64,000 bases of DNA from Roseovarius sp. (GCA_021775255.1 JAJFIA010000014.1:40047-104046), one strand, 5' to 3'. Shown: positions 26,832 to 36,613, counted from the stretch's first letter. A program made the numbers and translations. Notes: a model not told the origin generated them from the letters alone.

Positions 26832-27479
26832 ATGACAGAAGATGTTGATAAAATAGAAGAAAGCCTGTTTGAAGCACCGCCCATGGGGGAACAGGAGCGC
26901 ATGGTTGAGGCAATTCTGTTTGCCAGTGTCGAGCCGGTGACAGTGGCCGAGCTTGAGGCGCGGATGCCGCATGGCTCGGACGCGGCGGAGGCGTTGCAGC
27001 ATCTGCGCAAACGCTATGAGGGGCGCGGGGTGCATGTGGTCAGGGTGGGGGTGGCCTGGGCGTTGCGCACCGCGCCTGATCTGGGGTTCTTGATGCGGCG
27101 CGAAACCGTGGAAACCCGCAAGCTGAGCCGGGCGGCGATCGAGACATTGGCGATCATTGCCTATCATCAGCCCGCCACCCGCGCCGAGATCGAGGAAATT
27201 CGCGGTGTCTCGGTCAGCCGGGGCACGGTGGATCAGTTGCTTGAGATGGACTGGATCAGGTTTGGCCGCCGCAGGATGACGCCAGGGCGGCCGGTGACTT
27301 TCGTGGTGACACAGAATTTTCTGGATCATTTCGGGCTTGAGAATGCCCGCGATCTGCCGGGGCTGAAGGAATTGCGCTCGGCCGGGTTGCTGGAGAACCG
27401 GCCTTTGCCGGGATCGGAGCCTTTACCGGAGGAAGAAGGGGATGAGGCCACGGGACAGGATGAATTATTCGAGGATTGA
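26832..27479 (+). CDS. scpB: Segregation and condensation protein B
   Basis: 215 residues with two winged-helix domains. EQERMVEAILFASVEPVTVAELEARM and RAAIETLAIIAYHQPATRAEIEEIRGVS are clear ScpB signatures. It forms the Smc-ScpA-ScpB complex. The ATG at 26832 has AGGGA (inside the end of scpA) eight bases upstream; the longer frame start at 26805 lies inside scpA. In several relatives tatABC follow scpB. Here a short hairpin and T-rich repeat lie 22 bases downstream and the next gene is on the other strand, so the operon ends here. Confidence 0.92.
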   Translation: MTEDVDKIEESLFEAPPMGEQERMVEAILFASVEPVTVAELEARMPHGSDAAEALQHLRKRYEGRGVHVVRVGVAWALRTAPDLGFLMRRETVETRKLSRAAIETLAIIAYHQPATRAEIEEIRGVSVSRGTVDQLLEMDWIRFGRRRMTPGRPVTFVVTQNFLDHFGLENARDLPGLKELRSAGLLENRPLPGSEPLPEEEGDEATGQDELFED

Positions 27480-27500
27480 GCTTTTGGCCAATGTCTGGAT

Positions 27501-27533
27501 GCCTCCGGCGGGGATATTTTTGGCCAGAAGAAA
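27501..27533 (+). repeat. Dispersed short element: GC hairpin plus T/A-rich tract (copy 1)
   Basis: GCCTCCGGCGGGGATATTTT followed by TGGCCAGAAGAAA lies just after scpB and touches the end of the convergent methyltransferase gene. Related copies are at 37781-37803 and 45502-45540. A small GC hairpin followed by T residues suggests a terminator-like role. Confidence 0.55.
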
Positions 27534-27534
27534 T

Positions 27535-28245
27535 TCAGGTTTTTCTGGCTAATACACAGGCCTGGCGTTGTTTGCGCCCCGGGCGGAAATAATCATGCAT
27601 GCCGTCGCGATCTTCGCCAAGGATGAGGCCGGATTGCAGCCATGTCACTTCATAATCAAGGGTTTCGGCCATCAGTTCGGTGGCGCGGTGGCTTGGGACG
27701 CCGACGGCGATGCGCGGCTGGTATGCGTGGTCGGCAACCGCGTTCAGCGGCGTATCGGTTTTTTCGGTCAGGATCTGGATGATGCCGTTATCAACCATGA
27801 TGAATTCGCTGTCGATCAGGATGATCTTTGGCCTCAGGCGGCGGATCAGGTTCAACAGCCGGTAGTGATCCATGATATGGTAGAAAATGCCATAAACCGC
27901 GACCACGTTGAAGATTTCACCGCGCGCGGCCAGATCCTCAAGGGCTGTGAAAATGTCAGCGCAGCGCAGGGTGACGCGCGATTTCATATCCCGGTCGGGG
28001 AATTCATCGAATTTGTCGATCAATTCCTGCCGGGCTTCGATCCCCAGCACCTCATCCGCGCCCGCCGCTGCCAGCGCATAGGACCAGCGCCCGTCATGGC
28101 AGGCCAGATCCAGAACCCGGGCGCCACGTATTTGCGGCACGAAGGGTTCAATCAGCAGCCGGTGACGGCTATTGAGCCGCTTCAGAGCCGTTACATCCCC
28201 GGCATAGGGCGAAATGTTGCTGAGGAAGTCAAACGGGGCTGGCAT
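27535..28245 (-). CDS. Class I SAM-dependent methyltransferase
   Basis: 236 residues. The SAM-binding motif I is VLDLACHDGRWSYALAAAGA, followed by an acidic strand end (VLGIEAR) and motif II-like RCADIF, so it is a Rossmann-fold methyltransferase. The substrate is not recognisable; the C-terminal part (VTWLQSGLILGEDRDGMHDYF) does not match a family I know well. Its ATG overlaps the TAA of the M20 peptidase gene by one base (TAATG), which points to translation coupling and a shared transcript. Confidence 0.75.
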   Translation of the reverse strand: MPAPFDFLSNISPYAGDVTALKRLNSRHRLLIEPFVPQIRGARVLDLACHDGRWSYALAAAGADEVLGIEARQELIDKFDEFPDRDMKSRVTLRCADIFTALEDLAARGEIFNVVAVYGIFYHIMDHYRLLNLIRRLRPKIILIDSEFIMVDNGIIQILTEKTDTPLNAVADHAYQPRIAVGVPSHRATELMAETLDYEVTWLQSGLILGEDRDGMHDYFRPGRKQRQACVLARKT

Positions 28246-29645
28246 TATCCGCTGGCCCCTTGGGCCAGGGCGTCAAGGATGCGGGCCCAGCTACGGATGC
28301 CTTTGTGAAAGCTTTCCACATTGTATTTTTCATTCGGGCTGTGGATGGCGTCATCGTCATTGGCAAAACCGATCAGCATCGAATCAAGCCCGAGGATTTC
28401 CTTGAAAAACCCCGCAATGGGGATGGAGCCGCCCATGCCGACAAATACCGCCTCGCGGTTCCATTCATCTGAGAGGGCCTGCCGGGCCTGTGCAAAGGCC
28501 GGGTGGCTGGTGTTCATCACTGCCGCAGGAGAGCCTTCAAGGTTTTGATCCCATGTGACCGAGGAATCGGGGTGAAGCTGTGCCTCGACATGGGCGCGCA
28601 GCCTGTCGCGCAGCCTGTCGGGGTCCATGTCGCCCACCAGGCGGCAGGTGATCTTGCAATGCGCCTCGGAGGGGATCACGGTTTTGGAGCCGACGCCCTG
28701 ATAGCCGCCCCATAGCCCGTTAATCTCAAGCGTGGGCCTGGCCCATTGCTGCACCAAGGTGGAATAGCCCTGTTCGCCGTGGGGCCGGGTGTAGCCGACG
28801 GAATTGAGGTAGGTTTGCTCATCAAAGCCGCAGTTTTCCCATTGTTTCAAAAGATCGGCGGGCACCGGGTGCACCCCTTCATAAAAGCCGTCAATCGCCA
28901 CCCGGCCCTGATCATCGTGGAAGGAGGCGATGATGCGGGCAATTTCGCGCAAGGGGTTGAGGCCGGGGCCGCCGTAATGGCCGGAATGCAGATCAATCTT
29001 GGGGCCATGCAGGGTGAATTCATCCTTGAGCATGCCGCGCAGTTGCGAGGCAATTGAGGGCACGCCGGGCGAGACCATCGAGGTATCGCAAATCAGCGCG
29101 AGATCGGCCTTCAGCTCATCCGCGTGTTCGCGCAGGAAGGGAATCAGCGAGGGCGAGCCTGATTCTTCCTCGCCCTCAAAGAAAAACGTAATGCGGCAGG
29201 GCAGGGTGCCGGTGACGGATTTCCAGGTGCGGCAGGCCTCGACAAATGTCATCAACTGGCCCTTGTCATCCGAGGCACCGCGGCCGCGGATCACTTTGCC
29301 GGTGTCGGTTTCCTCAAGTTGCGGATCAAACGGATCAGAGCGCCACAGCGCAACCGGGTCGACCGGTTGCACATCATAATGGCCGTAGAACAATACATGC
29401 GGCAGGCTGTCATCGCCCGCGTCATCCATATGGCCCACCACCATCGGATGGCCGGGAGTGGCGCGCTTTTCTGCCTTAATTCCAATGCTTTGCAGATCAG
29501 CCACCAGCCAATCCGCCGCGTCCTGGCAAGGCCCGGCATAAGCCGGATCGGTAGAGATGGAGGGGATGCGCAACAGCTCCATCAGGCGGTCAATGGCGGC
29601 GGGAATTTCGGCGTCGATACGGGTCAATACGGCGTTCAGGGGCAT
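28245..29645 (-). CDS. M20 family metallopeptidase (dipeptidase)
   Basis: 466 residues. Metal and catalytic residues of M20 enzymes are visible: HYDVQP (first metal His and catalytic Asp), GASDDKGQ (bridging Asp), FEGEEESGSP (catalytic and metal Glu), and a C-terminal DDAIHSPNEKY with the last metal His. The size and the ENGLWGGY-like lid domain (EINGLWGGYQG) match the ArgE/DapE/CNDP-type dipeptidases. It acts in the cytosol on di- or small peptides. The ATG at 29645 follows AAGG by eight bases; an upstream in-frame start at 29699 is poorly supported. The FNR-type site at 29711-29724 lies 66 bases upstream and could affect this gene as well as hemA. Confidence 0.88.
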   Translation of the reverse strand: MPLNAVLTRIDAEIPAAIDRLMELLRIPSISTDPAYAGPCQDAADWLVADLQSIGIKAEKRATPGHPMVVGHMDDAGDDSLPHVLFYGHYDVQPVDPVALWRSDPFDPQLEETDTGKVIRGRGASDDKGQLMTFVEACRTWKSVTGTLPCRITFFFEGEEESGSPSLIPFLREHADELKADLALICDTSMVSPGVPSIASQLRGMLKDEFTLHGPKIDLHSGHYGGPGLNPLREIARIIASFHDDQGRVAIDGFYEGVHPVPADLLKQWENCGFDEQTYLNSVGYTRPHGEQGYSTLVQQWARPTLEINGLWGGYQGVGSKTVIPSEAHCKITCRLVGDMDPDRLRDRLRAHVEAQLHPDSSVTWDQNLEGSPAAVMNTSHPAFAQARQALSDEWNREAVFVGMGGSIPIAGFFKEILGLDSMLIGFANDDDAIHSPNEKYNVESFHKGIRSWARILDALAQGASG

Positions 29646-29710
29646 TCTTGGGGCCTTTTGTTGGGTTGCATGAGGCAAATCTAGCAGGCCAAGCGGCACT
29701 GTCCAGCGGC

Positions 29711-29724
29711 TTGATCAAGATCAA
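29711..29724 (+). promoter_or_regulatory. FNR/FnrL-type binding site
   Basis: TTGATCAAGATCAA is a perfect match to the FNR consensus TTGAT-N4-ATCAA. It stands 145 bases upstream of hemA and 66 bases upstream of the divergent M20 gene. In Rhodobacter, FnrL activates hemA when oxygen is low, so the site fits known biology. Confidence 0.8.
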
Positions 29725-29868
29725 TGACTGCGGCGCGACGATTTGTATGCTGGAGCCAAATGTGACGTTTATATATATCTGGCAAAAATCAAAGGGCCGC
29801 GATATTACGGCTATGGTTTTGATCCCGGTGCCGGGGTTGCCTGATCGGAAAAATAAAGGGGATGCGCG

Positions 29869-31092
29869 TTGAACTATACCGCAAAACTTGACGAAGCAAT
29901 CGCACGGCTGCATGACGAGGGCCGCTACCGGACCTTTATAGATATTGAGCGCACAAATGGCAGGTTTCCCCATGCCATGTGGCGCCGCCCCGATGGCACC
30001 GAGCGGCCGATCACTGTTTGGTGTGGCAATGATTATCTGGGCATGGGGCAGCATCCCGTGGTCTTGCAGGCGATGCATGAGGCGATTGACGCCGCCGGGG
30101 CCGGATCAGGCGGCACCCGCAACATCAGCGGCACCACGGTCTATCACAAGCGGCTTGAGGCCGAGCTGGCGGATTTGCATGGCAAGGAACAGGCCTTGCT
30201 GTTTACCAGCGCCTATATCGCCAATGACGCCACATTGAGCACCTTGCCAAAGCTGTTTCCGGGGCTGATCATTTATTCCGATGCCCTGAACCACGCCAGC
30301 ATGATCGAGGGTGTGCGCCGCAATGGCGGGGCCAAACGGATTTTCCGGCATAATGACGTGGCACATCTGCGCGAATTGCTGGAGGCCGATGACAGCGCCG
30401 CGCCCAAGCTGATTGCCTTTGAATCGCTTTATTCCATGGATGGCGATTTTGGCCCGATTGAGGAAATTTGCGATCTGGCGGATGAGTTTGGTGCCCTGAC
30501 CTATATTGACGAGGTGCATGCGGTGGGCATGTATGGCCCGCGCGGCGCGGGCGTGGCCGAGCGTGACCGCCTGATGCACCGGCTGGATATCATCAACGGC
30601 ACGCTGGCCAAGGCATATGGCGTGCAGGGCGGCTATATCGCGGCTACTGCAAAAATGTGCGATGCGATCCGTTCCTATGCGCCGGGGTTTATTTTCACCA
30701 CATCCCTGCCACCTGCCGTGGCGGCGGGGGCGGCGGCAAGTGTGGCGCATCTCAAGCGCGACTCTGATCTGCGCGCCGCGCATCAGACACAGGCGCGCAT
30801 CCTCAAGGCGCGTCTCAAAGGGCTTGGCCTGCCGATCATTGATCATGGCAGCCATATCGTGCCGGTGATGGTTGGCGACCCGGTCCATACCAAAATCCTG
30901 AGTGACAGGCTGCTGGAAAATCACGGCATATATGTTCAACCGATCAACTACCCCACAGTGCCGCGCGGCACCGAGCGGCTGCGCTTTACGCCCTCGCCGG
31001 TGCATGGCCCGGATGAGATGGACAGGCTGGTTGCCGCGATGGATAAACTCTGGAGCCATTGTGCGCTTAATCGCGCCGAATTAACCGCGTAG
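29869..31092 (+). CDS. hemA: 5-aminolevulinate synthase
   Basis: 407 residues, highly similar along its length to Rhodobacter HemA (for example [54 protein letters not shown]). It condenses glycine and succinyl-CoA with PLP to give aminolevulinate, the first step of haem and possibly bacteriochlorophyll synthesis. The Schiff-base lysine is Lys248 in GTLAKAYG. The start is TTG at 29869: AAAGGGG stands seven bases upstream, the next residues (NYTAKLDEA) align with the family, and the nearby ATG at 29862 is out of frame. A weak start plus the FNR site at 29711 suggests controlled expression. Confidence 0.97.
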   Translation: MNYTAKLDEAIARLHDEGRYRTFIDIERTNGRFPHAMWRRPDGTERPITVWCGNDYLGMGQHPVVLQAMHEAIDAAGAGSGGTRNISGTTVYHKRLEAELADLHGKEQALLFTSAYIANDATLSTLPKLFPGLIIYSDALNHASMIEGVRRNGGAKRIFRHNDVAHLRELLEADDSAAPKLIAFESLYSMDGDFGPIEEICDLADEFGALTYIDEVHAVGMYGPRGAGVAERDRLMHRLDIINGTLAKAYGVQGGYIAATAKMCDAIRSYAPGFIFTTSLPPAVAAGAAASVAHLKRDSDLRAAHQTQARILKARLKGLGLPIIDHGSHIVPVMVGDPVHTKILSDRLLENHGIYVQPINYPTVPRGTERLRFTPSPVHGPDEMDRLVAAMDKLWSHCALNRAELTA

Positions 31093-31203
31093 ATCACGGA
31101 AATGTGCAATTTCGCTTGTGATGTGCTAACTTACCTTTAAGAAAAGAAAAAAGCACGAATCAGTATAATCGTGCGGGGCAGAGCAGTCTTAAGGGACTAA
31201 AGC

Positions 31204-32406
31204 ATGATAAGGCGTAGGGTAACGCGCAAAGGCGAAGTGGAAGTGGTCAAACCTCGCGGGTTTGACGATTATGACCTGCGCCTTGGCGATCTGATGCGCG
31301 GCGAGCGTGCAACCCTTGGTAAATCCCTTCTGGATGTGGAGCGTGAGCTCAGGATCAGGGCGGCCTATATCGCCGCGATCGAAAATGCTGATCCCGATGT
31401 GTTTGACACGCCCGGCTTTATTCCCGGCTATGTGCGCTCTTATGCGCGCTACCTGAATATGAACCCGGATGAGGCGTTTCGGGTGTTTTGCGCCGAAAGC
31501 GGTTTTTCGATTGCCCATGGCATGTCGGCCGAGGCCTCATCGGTGCGCAAACAGGCGGGGCCTGTGGCGCGAAAGGGGGCGGGCTCGGCCGATCCGCTGT
31601 TCAATACCAATACGCCATATGTGCCAGCATCAGAAAGCATCATGTCGCGGATTGAGCCGGGTGCCTTTGGTTCGGCTTTTGTGCTGCTCGCCCTGATCGG
31701 GGCCATCGGATTTGGCGGCTGGAAGGTTCTCAATGAGGTGCAGCGGGTGCAGTTTGCGCCGGTGGAAAACACGCCCGATGTATTATCGGATCTTGATCCA
31801 CTGGCCGGGGCCCTGGGCGGAACCGGCGAAGGGGCCGGAGCGCAGGATGTTGCCGCTGCTGATCAGCGGCTTGACCGGCTTTATCGCCCCGAGGCATTGG
31901 ATGTGCCGGTGTTGATTGCGCGCGATGGGCCGATCTCAACTCTGAGTCCGGCTGAAATAGGCACGCTGACCGAATTTGTGCCGCTCAGGGGCGATGATGG
32001 CATTGCTGGCGATGTGGCGGTACTGGCTCCGGAAAACACGGCACCTCAGGTTGTCGAGGCGGCGACTGCCGGGGTTCAGATGATTGCGGTGCGCGCGTCC
32101 TGGGTGCGGGTGCGGGCGGCCGATGGCAGCGTTATATTCGAGGGCATCATGAATGCAGGTGACAGCTATGATGTGCCCCTGACGGAAGAGCCGCCAACCC
32201 TGCATGCCGGGGCCAGCGGCTCGATATATTTCGTCATGAACGGCAAGCATTACGGGCCTGCCGGTGAGCGGGGGAGTGTTATCAAAGGGCTGTCGCTCGA
32301 TGGGGAAATGCTTCAGGATGCGTTTCAACTGGCCGATATTGAGCAGGATCAGGATTTGCAGAGCTTTGTGGCCGAGCTGCAAAATACCCCGACCGTATCG
32401 GAATAA
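31204..32406 (+). CDS. RodZ-like protein: helix-turn-helix, one membrane helix, DUF4115 tail
   Basis: 400 residues. An N-terminal helix-turn-helix (about 25-95; LGDLMRGERATLGKSLLDVE, then AYIAAIENADPDVFDTPGFI) is followed by one membrane helix (about 155-176) and a periplasmic part. This ends in a DUF4115 beta domain (about 295-370; RASWVRVRAADGSVIFEG). This order is that of RodZ, which couples MreB to the cell-wall elongation machine. No mreB is nearby, so the name is by domain layout. ispG follows after 75 bases, a pairing seen in other Rhodobacterales. Confidence 0.85.
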   Translation: MIRRRVTRKGEVEVVKPRGFDDYDLRLGDLMRGERATLGKSLLDVERELRIRAAYIAAIENADPDVFDTPGFIPGYVRSYARYLNMNPDEAFRVFCAESGFSIAHGMSAEASSVRKQAGPVARKGAGSADPLFNTNTPYVPASESIMSRIEPGAFGSAFVLLALIGAIGFGGWKVLNEVQRVQFAPVENTPDVLSDLDPLAGALGGTGEGAGAQDVAAADQRLDRLYRPEALDVPVLIARDGPISTLSPAEIGTLTEFVPLRGDDGIAGDVAVLAPENTAPQVVEAATAGVQMIAVRASWVRVRAADGSVIFEGIMNAGDSYDVPLTEEPPTLHAGASGSIYFVMNGKHYGPAGERGSVIKGLSLDGEMLQDAFQLADIEQDQDLQSFVAELQNTPTVSE

Positions 32407-32481
32407 ACCTGCCTTAGGATTGCAGGCCAGCGAATTTCGCATTACCTCGTAACTGAACAGCAAACCATTGGGACATTTGCG

Positions 32482-33609
32482 ATGTCGCTCAATCCAATTC
32501 GCCCGTGGCGCAATATCTACCGGCGTGAAAGCCGCCAGATTCATGTGGGTTCTGTGCCGGTGGGCGGGGGTGCGCCCATTACCGTACAGACCATGACCAA
32601 CACATTAACCACCGATGTGGCCGCCACAGTGGCGCAGGTGCAGGCGGCGGCCGAGGCGGGCGCCGATATCGTGCGGGTATCAGTACCCGATGAGGCCAGC
32701 GCAAAGGCGCTGAAAGAGATCGTGGCCGAAGCGCCCGTGCCGATCGTGGCTGACATTCATTTTCATTACAAACGCGGCATTGAAGCAGCCGAGGCGGGGG
32801 CCGCCTGTCTGCGGATCAATCCCGGCAATATCGGCAACGAGGCGCGGGTGCGCGATGTGATTGCAGCGGCCCGCGATCATGGCTGCTCGATGCGCATCGG
32901 GGTGAATGCCGGGTCTTTGGAAAAACATCTGTTGGACAAATACGGCGAGCCCTGCCCGGATGCGATGGTCGAATCGGGTCTGGCGCATATGCGGCTGTTG
33001 CAGGACAATGATTTTCATGAGTTCAAGATCAGCGTCAAGGCCAGTGATGTTTTCATGGCGGCGGCGGCTTATCAACAACTGGCCGAGGCCACTGACGCAC
33101 CGATCCATCTGGGCATTACCGAGGCCGGTGGATTGATGTCGGGCACGATCAAATCGGCCATCGGCATGGGCAACCTGTTGTGGATGGGTATTGGCGATAC
33201 CATCCGCGTGAGCCTCAGCGCCGATCCGGTGGAAGAGGTGAAAGTGGGCTATGAGATGCTCAAATCCCTTGGCCTGCGCCATCGCGGCGTCAATATCATC
33301 AGTTGCCCCAGTTGTGCGCGACAGGGGTTTGACGTGATCCGCGTGGTTGAGGCGCTTGAAAAACGCCTTGAGCATATCAAGACGCCGATGAGCCTGAGCA
33401 TCATCGGCTGTGTGGTGAATGGCCCCGGTGAGGCGCTGATGACCGATGTGGGCTTTACCGGCGGCGGCGCGGGCAGCGGCATGATTTATCTGGCGGGCAA
33501 GCAAAGCCATAAACTGAATAATGACCAGATGATCGACCATATTGTTGAACAGGTCGAGGCGCGTGCGGCATTGATTGAAGCCGGGGCGGAGACACAGGCG
33601 GCAGAATAA
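32482..33609 (+). CDS. ispG: 4-hydroxy-3-methylbut-2-en-1-yl diphosphate synthase (MEP pathway)
   Basis: 375 residues, the bacterial-length IspG. It reduces methylerythritol cyclodiphosphate with a [4Fe-4S] cluster. The cluster ligands are Cys275, Cys278 ([13 protein letters not shown]) and Cys310 ([12 protein letters not shown]), with the fourth ligand Glu317. The TIM-barrel start [15 protein letters not shown] and [17 protein letters not shown] are typical. The gene is downstream of the rodZ-like gene and is followed by a palindromic repeat that may act as a terminator. Confidence 0.97.
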   Translation: MSLNPIRPWRNIYRRESRQIHVGSVPVGGGAPITVQTMTNTLTTDVAATVAQVQAAAEAGADIVRVSVPDEASAKALKEIVAEAPVPIVADIHFHYKRGIEAAEAGAACLRINPGNIGNEARVRDVIAAARDHGCSMRIGVNAGSLEKHLLDKYGEPCPDAMVESGLAHMRLLQDNDFHEFKISVKASDVFMAAAAYQQLAEATDAPIHLGITEAGGLMSGTIKSAIGMGNLLWMGIGDTIRVSLSADPVEEVKVGYEMLKSLGLRHRGVNIISCPSCARQGFDVIRVVEALEKRLEHIKTPMSLSIIGCVVNGPGEALMTDVGFTGGGAGSGMIYLAGKQSHKLNNDQMIDHIVEQVEARAALIEAGAETQAAE

Positions 33610-33617
33610 AAATGAGC

Positions 33618-33686
33618 CGGTAGGGTGGGCTTCAGCCCACCACCCCTTCGGAAAACCGGCAGATGTGTGGGTTTCACCCACCCTAG
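33618..33686. repeat. Dispersed palindromic repeat, copy A (compound)
   Basis: Two units lie side by side: TAGGGTGGGCTTCAGCCCAC at about 33621-33640, and GTGGGTTTCACCCACCCTAG at about 33667-33686 in the other arrangement. Outer GCCGGT and ACCGGC arms flank the first unit. It lies nine bases after ispG and can form a strong hairpin. Related copies are at 41763-41786 and 48192-48245. Confidence 0.75.
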
Positions 33687-33745
33687 AGGTGACCCACACT
33701 TTCTGCTCTCATGCTGGCCACGCATTAAAATCCAAAACCCGGGGA

Positions 33746-34336
33746 TCAGAACGTGAGCCGGAGCCCAAAACGGTATCTTTGCGGGCTGAGAACAAATGTA
33801 TTTCCGTTTTGATATAGATCTGCAACCCTCTGCCCACGCTGGAATTCAGCTTGCTCGGGCAGTTTTTCGGCGCGTCTGGACCCTATTGCGCGAAACCTGA
33901 TTGAGCCAGACAGCGTATATGACATATTATTATGAAAGGCCTGAACCAGCACCGTTGCATTATTTACCGCCGGAACTCTGCTTGGTGCGACATAGATACC
34001 GCTTCTGAAACCGCCTTGAATCCCGTCTATGTAATAGGCGTGGATTTGCCCGGTCCGTCTGGCCCCTCTCAGGGTCGTTGTGGCTGTTGGTCTTCCATTG
34101 GCATCCGCATCGTCATAGAGATCGAATTTGGCCAGATTGGCGGTATAGTATTTACCGCCATAACCAATATAAAAATTGGTGATTTTTTCGTCTTCCTTTT
34201 CCTCCTCATCATAATAAGCCAGCCACATTTTTTTTGCGACAATATCAACGCCGCCGCCGCCGTCGCCTCTGGCCATGCTTGATGTCAGAATGAATGGTGC
34301 CGAAATTCCAAGTTTCAATAAATCCCTTCGTTCCAT
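33746..34336 (-). CDS. Hypothetical exported protein with Tat-like signal
   Basis: 196 residues, not recognised. The N-terminus ERRDLLKLGISAPFILTSS has twin arginines before a hydrophobic run, so export by Tat is likely. The mature part is rich in Tyr, Gly and charged residues (KKMWLAYYDEEEKEDEK, YIGYGGKYYTA). It has the alternation of a beta-rich protein and no cysteines. A strong GGGGAGGAA site precedes the ATG at 34336. The base composition is lower in GC than its neighbours, a possible sign of recent arrival. It is 115 bases downstream of the dsbA-like gene on the same strand. Confidence 0.65.
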   Translation of the reverse strand: MERRDLLKLGISAPFILTSSMARGDGGGGVDIVAKKMWLAYYDEEEKEDEKITNFYIGYGGKYYTANLAKFDLYDDADANGRPTATTTLRGARRTGQIHAYYIDGIQGGFRSGIYVAPSRVPAVNNATVLVQAFHNNMSYTLSGSIRFRAIGSRRAEKLPEQAEFQRGQRVADLYQNGNTFVLSPQRYRFGLRLTF

Positions 34337-34451
34337 TTTTTTCCTCCCCAGATGGATAAAACGGTAAATTATGAGCTGGCACCATAGCAGGATTTATGGG
34401 TTTTGTCAGTACTTACCCATTCGCGTGCAGTTTCAGTGCCGGTTCGGGGCT

Positions 34452-35201
34452 TTATTGTGTACGGATTTCTTCGGCGATCTGGCGCATGCCGTTCAAGGGC
34501 ACATATCCGCGCAGCATCTGGTTTTGCATCACAAAGGTTGGCGTGCCGCTGATGCCCATTTGCTGGCCCAATGCCCGGTTGGCAATGAGGATCTGGCTGA
34601 CATCATCACTGTCCATATGGGCGAGAATTTTATCAGCCTCAAGGCCCAGAGGCTCGGCCAGACGGGCCAGCGCGGCCTCATTAATCTCGCCATTATAGGT
34701 CATCAAAGCGGTATGGATGGCCGCATAAGCGTCATCGCCAGCCAGCAGTTTGGTGGCCACGGCAAAGCGGGCCGAAAGGGTGGATTCAGGGCCAAGGATG
34801 GGAAATTCCTTGACGATGAAGCGGATATTGCCATCGCTGCTGATCAGCTCTTCCACTTCATCAAATGCCTTGCGGCAATAACCGCACTGGTAATCCATGA
34901 ATTCGACCAGAGTGATATCGCCATCGGGGTTGCCGCCAACCCAGGAATGGCCATCCTCAAACAGGGCCTCCATATTGACCTGAACCAGAAGCCGGTCATT
35001 TTCGGCTTCCTGTGCTGCCTGACGTTGTTCGAGCACCGCCACGGCCTCCATGATCACCTCGGGATTTTCCAGCAGATAGGCACGGATTTCGGCGCGAAAA
35101 GCCGCGCGTTCATCCGCGCTCATCTGGTCAGGATCAAAGGCCCGAACAGGCGATGAAAAGAACAGCAGGGCTGTAAGGGTTGTGAATATGGCGCGTTTCA
35201 T
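34452..35201 (-). CDS. DsbA-family thiol:disulfide oxidoreductase, periplasmic
   Basis: 249 residues. A Sec signal (KRAIFTTLTALLFFSSPVRA) is followed by a helical region of about 75 residues and a thioredoxin fold. The active site is CGYC at residues 106-109 and the cis-proline loop is in GTPTFV. The helical N-terminal extension resembles Com1/ScsC-like DsbA proteins, some of which oligomerise and act as isomerases. It starts 13 bases after the M48 protease gene, so both are in one operon concerned with envelope protein quality. Confidence 0.88.
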   Translation of the reverse strand: MKRAIFTTLTALLFFSSPVRAFDPDQMSADERAAFRAEIRAYLLENPEVIMEAVAVLEQRQAAQEAENDRLLVQVNMEALFEDGHSWVGGNPDGDITLVEFMDYQCGYCRKAFDEVEELISSDGNIRFIVKEFPILGPESTLSARFAVATKLLAGDDAYAAIHTALMTYNGEINEAALARLAEPLGLEADKILAHMDSDDVSQILIANRALGQQMGISGTPTFVMQNQMLRGYVPLNGMRQIAEEIRTQ

Positions 35202-35214
35202 CGGGGGCTCCCTG

Positions 35215-36555
35215 TTATCGTCGTTTTCTGGTTTTCGCGGCGGCCTTGGCTGTTACAATCACATCCTGCGCCCTTTGCCAAGCACTTGAGCCACGCGGCA
35301 GCAAATCAGAGGCGCGTTCGGCATGAAGGCCTGCATCCTTGAAATGCCCGGTCATGGCATAGCGTTCGGCGGTGAGCAGCGAGGCCATGCCGCGATTTCC
35401 CTGCTTGGCATAAGCCTGTGCCAGATCACGCAGCACGCGGATATCGCGGCCATCGCGGGCGCGGGATTTTTCCAGCACCTGCTGCGCGGTTTTGATCTGG
35501 CCCTGGGTCAGCAATGCATGCCCGTATGAGCCAAGAATCAGCGGGTTGTCGGGGGCCAGTTTGACAGCGCCTGCATAGGCGCTGGTGGCGGCCTTGAACT
35601 GGCGGCTTTCCATCAGGATCTGGCCCTTAAGCTCAAGCAGGTAGGGATCATTGGGGCGCAAGGCGATGGCCTGGTTGATCGCCTTGACGGCATTTTCCGT
35701 TTTCTGCTGCCGGTGCCAGGCAACCGCCTGACGCATCAGTTTGACATCGGCGTAGCCGCTTTCACCGGCGCGGGTCAATGTCCATTTCGGGGAGCGCTGG
35801 AAGGCGGATAACTTGCCTTTGGCGCGGGCAAACCAATAATCGGCCTCGGAGTGCGGGCGGGCCTTGCCTTGATACCCCGTGGCCAGCCGCTGCAATACCC
35901 GGTAGCGATCGGTTGACAGCGGATGGGTGCGGGCGAAGGCATCCTGACGGCTGAGCGGCAGGGCCTCTTGCCCGCGAAAAATATCCATCACCTCCACCGC
36001 CGCCTGCGGATCAATCCCGGCATGGGCCATGAACCGCATGCCGCTGTTGTCGGCGGCATTTTCCTCGGCCCGTGTATGGACAAAGAAAAGCCTTGTGGCA
36101 GTGGATTGCGCGCCAAGGGCGGCCCCCGCTGCCGCATCGCCACCACCGCCTGCCGCCACTGCCGCCGCCCCGGCGAGGATTGCCCCAAGCCCCGCAGCGG
36201 TGCGGGCGTTGCGCGCCGCAATCGGCCGCCGCAGCAGATGGCCGTTTGAGATATGCCCCGCCTCATGCGCCAGAACCGATTGCAGCATTGCCGCTGATTG
36301 CATCCTGAGCAGCAGGCCGGAATGCACAAAAATATGATTCTGATCCGCCACAAAGGCGTTGAGGCTCGGGTCATCAATGATCAGGATATTGATCCGCGAG
36401 GGGCTGAGCCCGGCGGCTTTGAGCACCGGTTCGGCCAGTTGTTTGAGGGCATATTCGATATCGGGATCACGCAGCAGCGACAGCGCCCGCGCCGGGGTGG
36501 TCAAAGTGAATGCAATGAGCGAAAAACAAACTGCAAAGAGGCGGAGATGCTGCAT
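35215..36555 (-). CDS. Periplasmic M48 metalloprotease with TPR repeats (BepA-like)
   Basis: 446 residues. A signal peptide (QHLRLFAVCFSLIAFTLTTPARA) leads into an M48 peptidase domain with the zinc motif HEAGH at residues 97-101 and a downstream Glu in EENAADNSG. The C-terminal half carries tetratricopeptide repeats (for example ENAVKAINQAIALRPNDPYLLELKG and KLAPDNPLILGSYGHALLTQG). BepA in E. coli has this layout and degrades stalled outer-membrane proteins such as LptD. The ATG at 36555 is chosen because the signal peptide starts there; the frame opens 50 codons earlier, across the divergent promoter. Confidence 0.88.
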   Translation of the reverse strand: MQHLRLFAVCFSLIAFTLTTPARALSLLRDPDIEYALKQLAEPVLKAAGLSPSRINILIIDDPSLNAFVADQNHIFVHSGLLLRMQSAAMLQSVLAHEAGHISNGHLLRRPIAARNARTAAGLGAILAGAAAVAAGGGGDAAAGAALGAQSTATRLFFVHTRAEENAADNSGMRFMAHAGIDPQAAVEVMDIFRGQEALPLSRQDAFARTHPLSTDRYRVLQRLATGYQGKARPHSEADYWFARAKGKLSAFQRSPKWTLTRAGESGYADVKLMRQAVAWHRQQKTENAVKAINQAIALRPNDPYLLELKGQILMESRQFKAATSAYAGAVKLAPDNPLILGSYGHALLTQGQIKTAQQVLEKSRARDGRDIRVLRDLAQAYAKQGNRGMASLLTAERYAMTGHFKDAGLHAERASDLLPRGSSAWQRAQDVIVTAKAAAKTRKRR

Positions 36556-36613
36556 TGACGGCCTGCCTGTCTCTGGGTGAAAAGGATCACAGCTCTTATT
36601 TAGGAACAATCCC

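Noticed and set aside
32680..33699. Minus-strand open frame of 339 codons
   Set aside because: Antisense to ispG, which has the cluster cysteines and full length.
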